Positions 32,600 to 44,154 of a stretch of DNA of 64,000 nt are shown here, piece by piece; the first letter of the stretch is position 1, and each line of letters begins with the position of its first letter. Origin of the DNA: Sipunculus nudus (taxonomy: Eukaryota > Annelida > Sipuncula > Golfingiida > Sipunculidae); contig CM049314.1 of the NCBI GenBank assembly GCA_026874595.1, positions 63,272,800 through 63,336,799 on the forward strand. Direction: 5' to 3'. The notes below the pieces were generated by a model. The model was not told the DNA's origin and did no database searches. It saw nothing but the letters and a program-made list of their open reading frames with translations. The position numbers were made by a program, and so were the translations under genes.

Positions 32600-35240
32600 C
32601 CCGATGTCGATTTCAGTTCGCTTGACCTCTGATTAATGTCCTTGTACATTTCTGGGTCAAAGTATGATTCACTGAAGATTAGGGGCAAAATATAAGTCAA
32701 ACGTGTGGGTGTTCACCCGTTCGTTTCTGCTTCAAATAGACAGCATCCTAGGATTTGTCAAGTGCAATTAAATAAAAAAAAGTAAATAAACGCGTAAGGA
32801 ACATCATGATATAAGTTCATATGGTAGGTTTTTTACGTTCAATTATCTGAGATAAAACAAAACATTACCTCGGGTGTTTGTCCTCCAATGGTGCTTGAAT
32901 CCTGTTGGTAATAAATATTTGCGTAACAAAAGTTTTCAATCAACAATAGATCCACACTGAATGATAGGCAACCTAGTGATTAGGCTCTCACAACTGTGTT
33001 GGTATATTTCTTATTTACAGTCAATAACAAGCTGACAAAAATACTGTCCAGGTCTACCAATTTATTGGTGCAATGAAGTTGCAAAGAAAGATGCTGAGAC
33101 CTTGAGAAAGGATAAACCACGTGGCAGATAGCCTATGTCTGGGGATGTGCTTTTTTTGACTAAGATTAAATTTGTTATGTACTGTTTAACACCTTCCGCA
33201 CTTTGTTGCATACAACCCATTTTATTTGACAGTTTTGTGAATTATATTATACCAAAATAATAATTTCAGAGTCAAAAATGACATCTTTGTTATTACTAAC
33301 AGTAAGAATTATGTATTGATACATACAAAACCATGGTTGGTTGTTTAGTAGTTTCCAAACAATTAATTAATTATCAGGTATGTAGGACTCGTGTTCGGTC
33401 TTTGAATCTGTGTAAGGACTTTGTAAGGACAAGGACGTGGACTTTGACTCGAGGTTCGAGGACTGGGACTTATTCTCTGACTCGGAGTTAAGTACTCGAG
33501 AAAACAGGCCAAGTCTATCTCGAAGGTGTCACAAACTATAAGACTTGTTTTTATTTCTGCGTCGGGGCTTAATGTACTTAAACATTGAAGTAAAAAGGCA
33601 AACAGGAACTAACATAAAATAACACATGATAAACTCAAATTTAAATATATCATTTGGATATTGCAACTGTGTTCCAAATGACTCGGACTCCAAGACGGTG
33701 GACTGGGGCTCGGACCTCAAGAACTCGGAATTGGAATCGGGCTCGAGTGACCTGTAAGGACACGGACAAGCACTCTGATGGTACTGACCCCACTAAATCA
33801 AACTAAATATTACATCAAATGTTTAATGTGTGCATAGATATCAATGTGTATTGTCAGAAATCCTCCATATTGTATATTTATGCACACAGACTTTCCATAT
33901 GTCAGTGAAAAATCAGATAACTACATAAAAATACATTGTGTTTATTTGGAATGTAGGATATTGTCGTTTTCCAAGCAAATTATTGAAATGAATACGTGTC
34001 AATGATAATGTTTAACTATATCAGCGTTAAATGCATGCGTATTAAGCTAAAAAAAATAAAAAAATAAAACAGCCATTAACTTCTTGTCTCTTTTCTCATT
34101 TCTTGTTTTATTTTATGAATTATGTAATACGTCGTCTTTGACTTACACACGCATACTCGTAAAAAAAATTATGTTTCAAGAAAGAGCAAAATTTTCGATG
34201 GTATACAAGCCTGTCACAGATATTAAACTTCATGGTGTAATATGAACCTTTCATACATACTCGATACCTAATGATTCCATAAAACGCCAAAACACAGAGT
34301 TCGGATTCAAATTTTTAATGAAATCTGACCCTTAATTCAAGGCCAATTGTTCTCAACTCTGACCGACTACAAGGAGCCTTCGTGTAATAATCTTTACAGA
34401 GATCGCTATCATGCTATTTAAGAACCTCCCAGGAGATTTCAGGAGTAACTTTGCATGTATGAATCAGAATGGTTTCTTGTAAGAACCTTTACCAGTCCGT
34501 TATGCTTTAATTCTCACAAAGCAGTCAACCTTAAAGGGTTCAGGAAACATGTATATAATTTTTTTTTTAATATTGGCCGATAGGTCTCAGCAAGTATCAA
34601 CTATAAACGGTTTATATACACTCTCGCAAGCAAGAAAATGTCATTAACATTTGCAAAGACTTGAACTGACGTCGAACTAGTATCAAATGTTAAGATAAAT
34701 GTTAGAACCCCTTGTGATGTAATGTCATTTTAGTCAGCCGGAGACTGCAGACCCTCGACTCACCATGACATCTTACCAATAGATTATCTCGCCCGAGTTG
34801 GATTATAGGCAAAATCCACTCATATTATATGAGGTAAGAATTCACCAAACTACTTTGTTGTGTCGCCGAGATAACTTACCAGGAATATGATGTTTTTTTT
34901 TTATGAAACTCAACAGAACTGTTAAACTATATAATATATCGCCCATTTGCATTAGGTCAGGAGTCACCATTCTTGGGTTGCGTCGTGATGACTCACCAAA
35001 AATTTTGATGGATTTTAATGACACTCATTATAAATTTTGAGCAAAAGAGTTTCTCCCATGTATTAAGTTCACGGCAAAATTTACGCATACTTAGGGAAGC
35101 CAGAGGTCACAAGTCTTACTACGGTCCTATTAAGCACCCTTGCGGCGGCCTTGTTTTCTGACGGTATGAATTCTAGAATCCGGATCATCATCGAGAAAGA
35201 TTGTAGAGAAATGAAAATGTGCTGTAGTTTTCCAGTTCAA
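32600..35240. other. Gene-free stretch with degenerate repeats
   Basis: No gene is recognised. GGACTC/GACTCG-rich degenerate hexamer repeats occur at 33385-33500 and 33680-33775. Imperfect repeats with GTCGCCGAGAT / GCGTCGTGATG and CACCAAA blocks occur at 34780-35020. Confidence 0.45.
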
Positions 35241-35250
35241 GCTCTAGTCA

Positions 35251-35345
35251 GGGGCGTCAATATAGGGGGATGGGAGGTATATATCCCCCCCCCCCACACA
35301 CACATTTTTTGGCAAGGGGGGGGGGGGGGGGGGTTCCGGATCCCC
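35251..35345 (+). mobile_element. G-run MITE arm (CAGGGGCGTCAATA family)
   Basis: It starts with CAGGGGCGTCAATATAGGGG followed by ATGGGAGGTATATA, a C run, TTTTTTGGCAA and a long G run. It matches the right arm of the element at 12303-12583. The opposite end was not identified. Confidence 0.6.
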
Positions 35346-35549
35346 CGTTTTTCAGCAGCCGTACCATTTTTTAATGGTTTCAGACTGAATGTTACGGCCT
35401 GAATGGATTTTAAAGCCCTATGCATCCGCCATTGAATCAACACTTTATTTATTTCCATTTATATTGAAATTCACTATGATATAACATGATTTTTTTTAAA
35501 TAACTTATTTGAATTAGTTGGATTTATATGAATATGCACATATTGTATA

Positions 35550-35558
35550 TATATACTA

Positions 35559-35605
<47 letters not shown>

Positions 35606-35692
35606 ACGGGGCGGATACAGTATGCTTGTATGATATATATATATATAATATATACACACATAATATAAATATATATATATATATATTAATAT
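35550..35692. repeat. (AT)n-rich tract
   Basis: Three AT runs separated by short unique sequence. It explains the Tyr/Ile-rich frames on the minus strand. Confidence 0.9.
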
Positions 35693-36769
35693 ATGAATGG
35701 TGTAACATGCTAATTATTTCAAAGAAATGAATCTTATAAGTAACAAATCTGCCTATATGTAAATTATTGATAACGGAATAGAAAATTATGTCTGATTTTT
35801 TGGTCAAGGAAATTACCCCGAGAATTGAACCAAATTCAAAATATGGGAAAACCTAACTAGTTTTTTTCTATGTTTACCCGTTGAGGTTACTTCATTATTT
35901 GAATTAATACACGCTTTACGAAGTCGGCTTATAGTAATTCAGTCCCCTTGGTACGTGGTATGAATAAAGGCAATGCAGTTGCATCACTGTATGGATCTGA
36001 AAAGTGAACCTGTGATTGTACCCTGGACGGAGTCGTCTATAAATCAATGAGACAACTGAATACAGCCGCGTAGTATTATCTTCATTATTAAATGTCACAC
36101 ATTTTGATATATTGCAAGATATTAAACCCACTCTGCCTTTACAAAGGTAAATGGGATTTGACAGACACGTTTTATTACCCATATATCCCCTGCATTTAAT
36201 TCAACCGCAGGTAATAAAGGTATATGTAATTGACATTACTTTTGGAAACAGGCTACACTAACCGCTTTTAGGTATACACTATGTCGATATCGCCAACTTC
36301 AAAATGAACAAATGTTTCTTATAATGATATGTATTAGGGACTGCAACATATATGTATATCATTCAGATAAAATCGAATGATTACAGAAATCGGGATATTT
36401 ATCATTTAAAACAAATCTATATACTCGCTACGTTTCCAAATGCAATTCAGAAATTTCCTCTGGTTACCAGTTATTGAGGTCTGCGGTCTGTCGGGCCGTG
36501 CGGACGTGTTTTGTGGTCGCTCCGACTCACGGCATGATCCATCGCACCTAGGAGGGCTTAACACGGGCCCCAATGAGCAAGGCATGAATACGACCCAGTA
36601 AACATAAGGACTAATGCATGGAGGCTTTACTGGAATAGTTTTAGCATACGGACTAGTGCCATAAGTATTGCCTATGGACTAATAGAAACAGAGGCCAGAC
36701 CGAACCACAAGTCTTGAACAAGAGGTAGGCAAACTACAACAAACTTAAGTATACCAAAATATATGTAGT

Positions 36770-37621
36770 ATGTCAACTCCTACCGCTAGAGTAGGCCTAA
36801 CTCAAAACACGCCAAAACGAAACCATCCTTCCGAAAGTTCAACCTCCCCTTCTACCCCAGCTCCTACAGATAAAAAGTCCCGGACCAGCCCTATTGGTGT
36901 CATTGACATTATGAACGACCCACAAGACGAACTCTCAGATTCATCAAACCCTATGCAAGTAGCCCTTTCTGAAATGGACAAAAATGCCCCATTAACAATT
37001 GGAGTGCTGGCACTTTTCTTACAACTACAAGAAGATTATCTATGAAAATCATTCAACGACAAAATGACTTCCCAAAATAAGAAAATTGAAAAATTAGAAG
37101 CGATTCTGAGTGAACGAGAGCAGGAGCTGGCATCTGTGAAAAGTGAACTTAGTACTATAAAAGACCAGCAAGATGACCTCGAACAATACAGTCGTCGTAA
37201 CTCCATCCGCATTTCGGGCATAACCGAACATGATGATGAAAACTGTGAAAATATTACACGACGCTTCTTAAGTGAAAATCTCTAAGTCAATCTTGATGAC
37301 AGAGACATCTGCAGAGTCCACAGAGTAGGCAACCCACGACTAGGACCCAGACCTATACTTGTCAAATTTACAAACTTCAGCGCTAAACTCAAAGTATTAC
37401 GGGCACGCAAAACTCTTCGAGACAACAGAAGCAATGTTTTCATCTCAGAGGACCTTACTAAGCGTAGGGCCACGTTAGCATACAAGGCAAGGCAACTGAA
37501 GAAAAATAAACTAATAAATGACACCTGGACATTTGATGGAAAGATATTCATAAAGTCCAAAGACAAAGTGAGCTGTTTTACAACTATGGAAAAACTACTT
37601 CAATATTTCCCTGGTATATAA
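36770..37621 (+). pseudogene. LINE ORF1 (coiled coil plus RRM-like), two nonsense codons
   Basis: One frame runs from ATG 36770 to TAA 37619-37621 and is interrupted only by TGA at 37043-37045 and TAA at 37283-37285. The intended product is about 280 residues: a Ser/Pro-rich basic N-terminus, a coiled coil (KKIEKLEAILSEREQELASV), then LEQYSRRNSIRISGI, HRVG, RPILVKF and a WTFDGKIFIK end. This is the usual layout of L1/CR1-type ORF1 RNA-binding chaperones. Both defects are single-codon changes without frameshift, so the copy cannot make full ORF1 protein. Confidence 0.8.
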
Positions 37622-38020
37622 GTTGGTTCTACTTATGAACTCGATTGATTTTTAACTGACTGACAATTATCATCTTGTCATAATGATATATATTTTTCTA
37701 CAACTCCTGCGATTATCAGCTCCTGTTTCTTTTTTTTCTATCATCTAGATTGCTTTTCTTAATAAAAGACTAATAAATTCCGCAATTATATAAGAATGAT
37801 CATAGTACTCACATTATTCTTAATAATGTCTACCGGCAAAGAACTTAAAAAACTATAGCAATATGCCGATATGCGCGGCTTTAATATATGGATGCATGCA
37901 TATATATATATATATATATATTTGAGGTGTTTCGATGTTCATATTTATGCATATTGGTATATTCATACATATTGGTATATTCATGCATATTGGTATATAT
38001 GCAGTACGAAATCAAAATCA

Positions 38021-38051
<31 letters not shown>

Positions 38052-38741
38052 TCCATGTACCATACTTTATGAATCCTTTGTACAGCCAAATTTTATGTGT
38101 GTACCATAGCCTCACTATTGCAGCGCACGGTGCCGCTCTAGATCTCAAGGTGGATTACAAACTACATGCTGTATGCACTCATTAAACTGTTCTCAATTCC
38201 ATTATATCCATGTAGCTTACGACACGTATAAGTGGATTATAAGTTACTAGTCACACCAGGGTAACCACATGGTTACGTCTACCCTTTCATGTAGCTTACA
38301 AGACGTAAGTGGATTACCAGGTATTAGCTACCCCATGGTAACTTATGGTTAATTTGAAAGGCCAAATGTATTAGTACCACAAGTATCAAATCAAGCATGG
38401 GGCCCGACTAGCACCTTCTCAACAACGATTGTAATGGAGCTCAGCTCCTTTGATCGCTTGTCGTATTTATCTTTTGTTAACTTCACTCGTATATCTGTTA
38501 CAACTATGTTCGTTTGTATTTTTGTTGTTCATAGCCATATAATACTTTGTTTCTATTGTGCATATTACTTATCATGTTCGAATTTATCAACGATTATCAT
38601 TACAACACAACTGTTTCCACCATCTGATGAACTGCATAAGTCATGCGAAAGCATATTCAACGAATCGCTTTCTTATTCTCATCACAGGCCAAATTATTTA
38701 CATAAGTCAAGGACTAGCCTAGCCTGGCACCCAACAATACG
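37622..38741 (+). other. LINE inter-ORF region
   Basis: It contains (AT)n at about 37901-37921, poly-T at about 38023-38050, and two imperfect copies of CATGTAGCTTACnAnACGTA followed by AGTGGATTA near 38210 and 38295. A hydrophobic 103-codon frame (38434-38745) ends by overlapping the ORF2 start as ATGA. A gap of 1.1 kb between LINE ORFs is unusually long and may include a later insertion. Confidence 0.5.
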
Positions 38742-41700
38742 ATGATGTGGCTTAAATCCCATAACCTTCATCTGTTAGACTCGAATTTGGATGATATCGG
38801 CAGCTTTCTAAAAACGAGACTCCAATTGAAACCCCTGAAAAGGCTTAATAACGATTATTTTCTTCTCCTCATTCTTTTGTCTATATCAGGCGACGTACAT
38901 CCTAATCCAGGCCCCATTAACAATACCTCCTGTCTTGGAGTTTGTCACTTGAATATAAGGAGTTTAATGTCTATTGGCAAATGTGACATAATCAAATTGT
39001 TGGCTGAGAGCAATAATTTTGATGTGATTTGCCTGAGTGAAACCTGGTTGGACGATACCATAAATGATGCCCAGGTTACAATTCCAGGTTTTCATACGAT
39101 ATTTCGGAAAGACAGGTGTAGGTCTGGCGGAGGAACTGCTATTTTCTGTAAACAAAAATTATTATGCTGGCTAAGGAATGATCTCATGCCTATACACACC
39201 GAATGTGTCTGGGTTGAAATTAAAACAAAAACAGGCCCAGTCTTAATCGCAAGTTATTACCGCCCTCCGGGCCAAACTCGTGATATAAGAGAGGCATTCC
39301 TAACCGCCTTAGAATCGTCGATTGATACAGCTTTAAAATGTAAACCTGCAGCCGTTATAATTACCGGGGACTTAAATGATAGATGTACTGATTGGGAGAC
39401 TAATCACAGGGAAAGCGAATTGGGTCTACAACTTTACGATTTACTGTTAAGACTTGGTTTAACACAACTAATAAAAAGACAGACAAGATGTAACGAGTAC
39501 ACTAATTCATTATTGGATTTATTGATAACTGACAACCCTGACGCGTTCTCCGATATCCGCGTTTTACCACCCATTTCTTATTGTGACCACTGTCCTGTAA
39601 CTGGACGGCTCGGTTTTGCACCTGTCTTAAGGAGGTCGCACAGTCGAAACATATGGGATTTTAAGAATGGTGATCATCCTGGCCTTAACGAAGCTTTATG
39701 TCGTGAACGTTGGGATTTCATAGATACAGAACCAACAGACGTTAACTCTTTAGCTACACTGTGGACAAACACGTTTTTGTCTATTGCGGCTCGTTTTATT
39801 CCCAGGCGAAAAGTGACTGTTCGACCAAGTGATAAGCCATGGATCACATGTGAATTAAAACGATTAATACGCAAACGAAATAGATTATGGAGGCGCTATA
39901 GAAAAACGTCGAATGAGGTCCACTTCCAGGTTTACAAAAAAGTACGTAATGAAGTAGTCCGCTTAAATCGTAAATCATATTCTGATTATATGGAGAGTCT
40001 TAACGAACGGCTAGAAAGTTCTGACAGTAAATCTTTTTGGCAAAATGTGAAACATATAATTGGCAATAAAAGGGAAAGCGTAATTCCTCCTCTTTTACAT
40101 GATGGCGAATTAGTTACTGATGACCAAGAAAAAGCCGAAATGTTTAACCAGCATTTCATCTCACTTTTCGAATCATCTGATTCTTCAAATCACACAAATG
40201 ACACGAGTTTCACAACACAGTCAACACATAATGGACACCAACGATTATCCAATATTAACATAAATCCTGAGAACGTCCTGAAAATATTAATGGATCTGAA
40301 TCCAAGTAAGGCCACTGGGCCTGATGATATTGGTAATCATTTGTTGCGCGCAACAGCCAAAAATATCTTCATACCTCTCACTAAGATTTTCAACATATCC
40401 TTACAGACAGCCACATTCCCGACCCCATGGAAACTGGCAAATGTTACTCCAGTTTATAAAAAAGGGGATAGAAACCAAACCACTAACTATCGACCTATAT
40501 CTCTGTTGTGTAACGTTTCCAAGGTATTTGAAAGAGCAGTGCATGATGCACTTTATGCATTCCTAGTAAGTAATAAAATCCTCATAGACAATAACTCTGG
40601 ATTTAAAAAAGGAGTTTCTACTATTAACCAGCTTGTGGCAATAATGGATAAAATTTATCGTGGTATTGATACAAAATGTGATGTCAGAATGGTCTTTCTG
40701 GACGCCACTGCTGCATTCGACCGAGTGTGGCACGACGGTCTCTCCATTAAATTATTTAACTCGGGGATTCAAGGATCCATACTTAACTGGCTAATTGATT
40801 ATGTTAAAAATCGCCACCAACGAGTTGTTCTTAATGGTAAGGCGTCAAGCTGGCAGTCGACGTCAGCAGGAGTCCCTCAGGGTTCTATTTTAGGTCCACT
40901 GCTTTTCCTTATATATGTAAATGATATTAATTCAGGTATTGAATCAGATTTGCATCTCTTCGTCGATGATACATGTCTCCTTAATGTTGCTACTAATCCA
41001 CTCTCCACTGTTCGTATAATACAGCGTGATCTGAATACTCTTGGATGCTGGGCCCGGAGGTGGCATATAAAATTTAATCCTACCAAAACTGTCACAATGA
41101 CTTTCTCTTCTCGTGTAGGTAAAACACATCATCAAACCTTGTACCTGAATGGCGAACCTTTATCTGAGACTCAAAGCCACAAACACTTGGGAATAACTTT
41201 ATCATCAGACCTGTCATGGTCCGAACATATTTCTAATATTTGCATTAAAGCCAATAAAAAAATAGGACTACTAAGGCGTCTGAAATATAACATGAGGCGA
41301 CATACACTGGACCACTTATACAAGTCACATGTTCGTTCAGTCCTCGAGTATGGAAATGTAATATTCGATAATATGAGCATATCAAACTGTAAAAAACTCG
41401 AAAATATCCAATACGAGGCTGCTAAGCTGGTCACAGGAGCACTTCCAACGACCAGTTATGATAAACTTTTATCTGAACTTGGCTGGCCTACATTAGAAAG
41501 CAGACGAACAAAATCTAAGCTATGTTTATTCTATAAGTTATATCATGGTCTGTGTCCAGTGTTCATGTCACGATTAATGTGTGCGTCAGTCTCAGACGTT
41601 ACACCTCGGAACCTAAGAAATGCTAGTGACTTGCGCCCGCCACGTGCAAGAACTGAAAAATACAAATCGTCGTTCATTCCATCTTGCACAGTCCTATGGA

Positions 41701-42176
41701 ATTCATTAGATGCGTCATTAAAAAATGCAGCGTCATTAAATTGTTTTAAATCTTCTCTAAACAGATACCTTGGCTTAGCGTCAGACCCCCCATTATATTA
41801 TAGTTATGGAAAAAGAAAGCAGAATATTTTAATTTCAAGACTTAGGCTCGGCCATAGCTGCCTCCAAGATCATCTATATAGACATGGCCTGTCCCAAATT
41901 AATCAATGTCCACACTGTGGAATGGTTGAATCATCTGTTCACTTCTTCTTAATGTGTCCATACTACGGAATCGCACGACAACTGCTACTAGAGCAATTAC
42001 AAAATATAATCCCTGATATAATAACTTCTTTCATTTCAAATCCAGGCAGACAACAAACCGATAAATTAATGTCTATCTTGTTACATGGGTCATCAGATTT
42101 CAGTATAATAGTCAATCAGTGTATACTTGATCACGTCTACACATACCTTAAATCATCAAGACGTTTTTTATGCTAA
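38742..42176 (+). CDS. LINE ORF2: endonuclease-reverse transcriptase (1144 aa)
   Basis: The frame is complete. Near residues 40-58 a hydrophobic stretch leads into GDVHPNPGP, a 2A-like motif. The APE endonuclease follows (about 67-290) with LNIRSL, SETWLD, SYYRPPG, GDLNDRCTDW and YCDHCP, covering the usual Asn, Glu, Asp and His active-site positions. The reverse transcriptase (about 520-790) has NPSKATGPDDI, FLDATAAFDRVW, AGVPQGSILGPLLF and FVDDT; the usual FADD is FVDD here. The C-terminal part has SRLRLGHS and a CPHC...H....C zinc knuckle. The product copies its RNA into nicked chromosomal DNA. The start Met at 38742 is assumed; a second Met follows at once. Confidence 0.93.
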   Translation: MMWLKSHNLHLLDSNLDDIGSFLKTRLQLKPLKRLNNDYFLLLILLSISGDVHPNPGPINNTSCLGVCHLNIRSLMSIGKCDIIKLLAESNNFDVICLSETWLDDTINDAQVTIPGFHTIFRKDRCRSGGGTAIFCKQKLLCWLRNDLMPIHTECVWVEIKTKTGPVLIASYYRPPGQTRDIREAFLTALESSIDTALKCKPAAVIITGDLNDRCTDWETNHRESELGLQLYDLLLRLGLTQLIKRQTRCNEYTNSLLDLLITDNPDAFSDIRVLPPISYCDHCPVTGRLGFAPVLRRSHSRNIWDFKNGDHPGLNEALCRERWDFIDTEPTDVNSLATLWTNTFLSIAARFIPRRKVTVRPSDKPWITCELKRLIRKRNRLWRRYRKTSNEVHFQVYKKVRNEVVRLNRKSYSDYMESLNERLESSDSKSFWQNVKHIIGNKRESVIPPLLHDGELVTDDQEKAEMFNQHFISLFESSDSSNHTNDTSFTTQSTHNGHQRLSNININPENVLKILMDLNPSKATGPDDIGNHLLRATAKNIFIPLTKIFNISLQTATFPTPWKLANVTPVYKKGDRNQTTNYRPISLLCNVSKVFERAVHDALYAFLVSNKILIDNNSGFKKGVSTINQLVAIMDKIYRGIDTKCDVRMVFLDATAAFDRVWHDGLSIKLFNSGIQGSILNWLIDYVKNRHQRVVLNGKASSWQSTSAGVPQGSILGPLLFLIYVNDINSGIESDLHLFVDDTCLLNVATNPLSTVRIIQRDLNTLGCWARRWHIKFNPTKTVTMTFSSRVGKTHHQTLYLNGEPLSETQSHKHLGITLSSDLSWSEHISNICIKANKKIGLLRRLKYNMRRHTLDHLYKSHVRSVLEYGNVIFDNMSISNCKKLENIQYEAAKLVTGALPTTSYDKLLSELGWPTLESRRTKSKLCLFYKLYHGLCPVFMSRLMCASVSDVTPRNLRNASDLRPPRARTEKYKSSFIPSCTVLWNSLDASLKNAASLNCFKSSLNRYLGLASDPPLYYSYGKRKQNILISRLRLGHSCLQDHLYRHGLSQINQCPHCGMVESSVHFFLMCPYYGIARQLLLEQLQNIIPDIITSFISNPGRQQTDKLMSILLHGSSDFSIIVNQCILDHVYTYLKSSRRFLC

Positions 42177-42571
42177 ATATGTCATGAAATGTAATTGTAA
42201 CTGTGATATATTATCTATATTTTTTTAAACATCAAAGTTCAATCACTGAACTTTGTTTTTGTATTTCAAATGTATTTATCAGACTTGTTGATTGTTCATA
42301 TCTTATCTTCTATAAGTATGATGGATACATCATATAATGCATGATCGATAACAGATTTCCTCGGTTTTGATATCTCAACATATTGTTATTGAATTCATAT
42401 CATATATATTTGCATATTAATTTGGACATTCATTGATATATTGTTATAACGGATTTGATATATGCACAATTCTCTTTAATTGTTAGACATTTGTATATTG
42501 TATCTCCTGTTTGAAAGTTTGGAGAGTACTTATATTAGCGCTTATAAGCGCTACTTGTACAATCCAAAAGA

Positions 42572-42577
42572 AATAAA
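42572..42577 (+). terminator. LINE polyadenylation signal
   Basis: AATAAA near the likely 3' end of the LINE. A small palindrome, AGCGCTTATAAGCGCT, precedes it at about 42537-42552 and may be a 3'-end recognition structure. Confidence 0.5.
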
Positions 42578-43538
42578 TATGTTTAAACCGACATAGGGTC
42601 ACGCGTGTTATTACTAAAGTTGAGTTCGTGATAGGTGCTAACAACTAAGATAAGTGGAACCGCATCGAAAAGTAAGCTTAGTCAGGAATCTGGTGGATCT
42701 TATATTTGAATTCCAAACTTTTAATTTAGTGTTTTATGCAGAATCGAACCCCCCCCCCCCCCCGAAAAAACACACACACACACACATTAAAGCTATCCTT
42801 AGTGGACTGACTTTATATATATACATATATGGTTGTCAAAATATATATTTTTGCGGCCAGGCATTCATCCTGCGATGACCCTTCTGAATGTGTCTAGGTT
42901 TTTTTATTCAGTTTTTTTCATAAAGGGAATATGAAAAGACAAAAAAATGGTGTATCTTGACCACAAATCAAATTAAAAAAGCGTCCGATATGGGGACGCA
43001 AACCTTGCGCGGAAAATAGTGTTCAAAGCTGGTGTAATGGAATGTGATTACGTGTCAGTTGGAAGGTTGCCTAATGGACGGGTCTTAATTAGATGATCCC
43101 AATTTGACGGGTCCTAGCAGGACGGGTCCCGTTTAGACGCTATGTTATATTTACGTGACTTGTTTACACGCCTAAATACATGTAGCCGGGTATTACAGCA
43201 AAAAGCAAAACTAAAATAATAAAACAGGATATCTGTTGATCAAACCGGGTATAAGAATGAAATTTAATGCAAGCCATGATACCCATGTACATGAATTACT
43301 TCTCAAAGCACTATGGATTTTACCTTTATCTGTTTTTTTTCCGGACATTTCTATCGTGAAAACTGAAATAATTTGTTGTTGCATAAATGAATCACCATGC
43401 AATCAAATGTGAAATAATTAACCGACATCTAAATGAATATTTGTAGTTACATAAACAAATCATCACGCAATCAAACGTGAAATAATTAACCGACATCTAC
43501 TATTATAACAGACGTGCTGTCGACATACGATGAACAGA

Positions 43539-43555
43539 TATATATATATATATAA

Positions 43556-43606
<51 letters not shown>
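43539..43606. repeat. (AT)n microsatellite
   Basis: An AT-rich run inside the long-TIR element, followed by (GA)n to about 43640. Confidence 0.95.
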
Positions 43607-43609
<3 letters not shown>

Positions 43610-44114
43610 AGTGAACAGAGAGAGAGAGAGATAGAGAGAGAGTCAGAGGTTGCTTGAGAGATATACGGAGAATAAAAAACATAGTGAACAGAGAGAGAGA
43701 GTCAGAGGTTGCTTGAGAGATATAATGATAGAAAGAAAAGAGAAAGATGTTATTTTCATAAAATCGAATGGTTTGAAAAATAAGGTTTAATATAATACAC
43801 ATTCGTTTTATTTAACAGGGGACTTTAATACAAGTGGTTAATGTTAACCAATAGAATATTTATCAAAACCAACCGTTCTGTTATCATAACGGTTACAACA
43901 TGGCTTTGACAATCGGTGCGGAACGGAGCTTAATCCCAGTAACTGGTTAATGAACAAGAAGCTGCCCTTTATGGGTGAGGTTTCCCTCTGAAACGTGGTA
44001 ATATGGGATGTAGTTTCTCATTCCTGTTGAAGTTATTGAACACAGTGACTTTACATGAATTTATTTAAATAGTTAATAAATCTATATGTGGAATCTATGT
44101 GAAAACTCACTCTC

Positions 44115-44116
44115 AA

Positions 44117-44153
<37 letters not shown>
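44115..44153. repeat. (TC)n(AC)n microsatellite
   Basis: A TC run that passes into AC repeats, inside the long-TIR element. Confidence 0.9.

Positions 44154-44154
<1 letters not shown>

Larger units (their letters stand above)
36450..42600 (+). mobile_element. APE-type non-LTR retrotransposon (LINE), CR1/Jockey-like
   Basis: The element runs from a GC-richer 5' UTR (about 36450-36769) through a broken ORF1, a 1.1-kb middle region and an intact ORF2, to a 3' UTR with AATAAA at 42572-42577. The 5' and 3' limits are estimates because no target-site duplication could be read. ORF2 has an apurinic-type endonuclease, a reverse transcriptase and a C-terminal CCHC motif, and no RNase H. An intact 1144-codon ORF2 points to a fairly recent insertion. 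Confidence 0.85.

Noticed and set aside
38434-38745. Hydrophobic 103-codon frame as a separate host gene
   Set aside because: It lies between the two LINE ORFs and has no domain. At most it is part of the LINE, so it is reported only for its overlap with ORF2.
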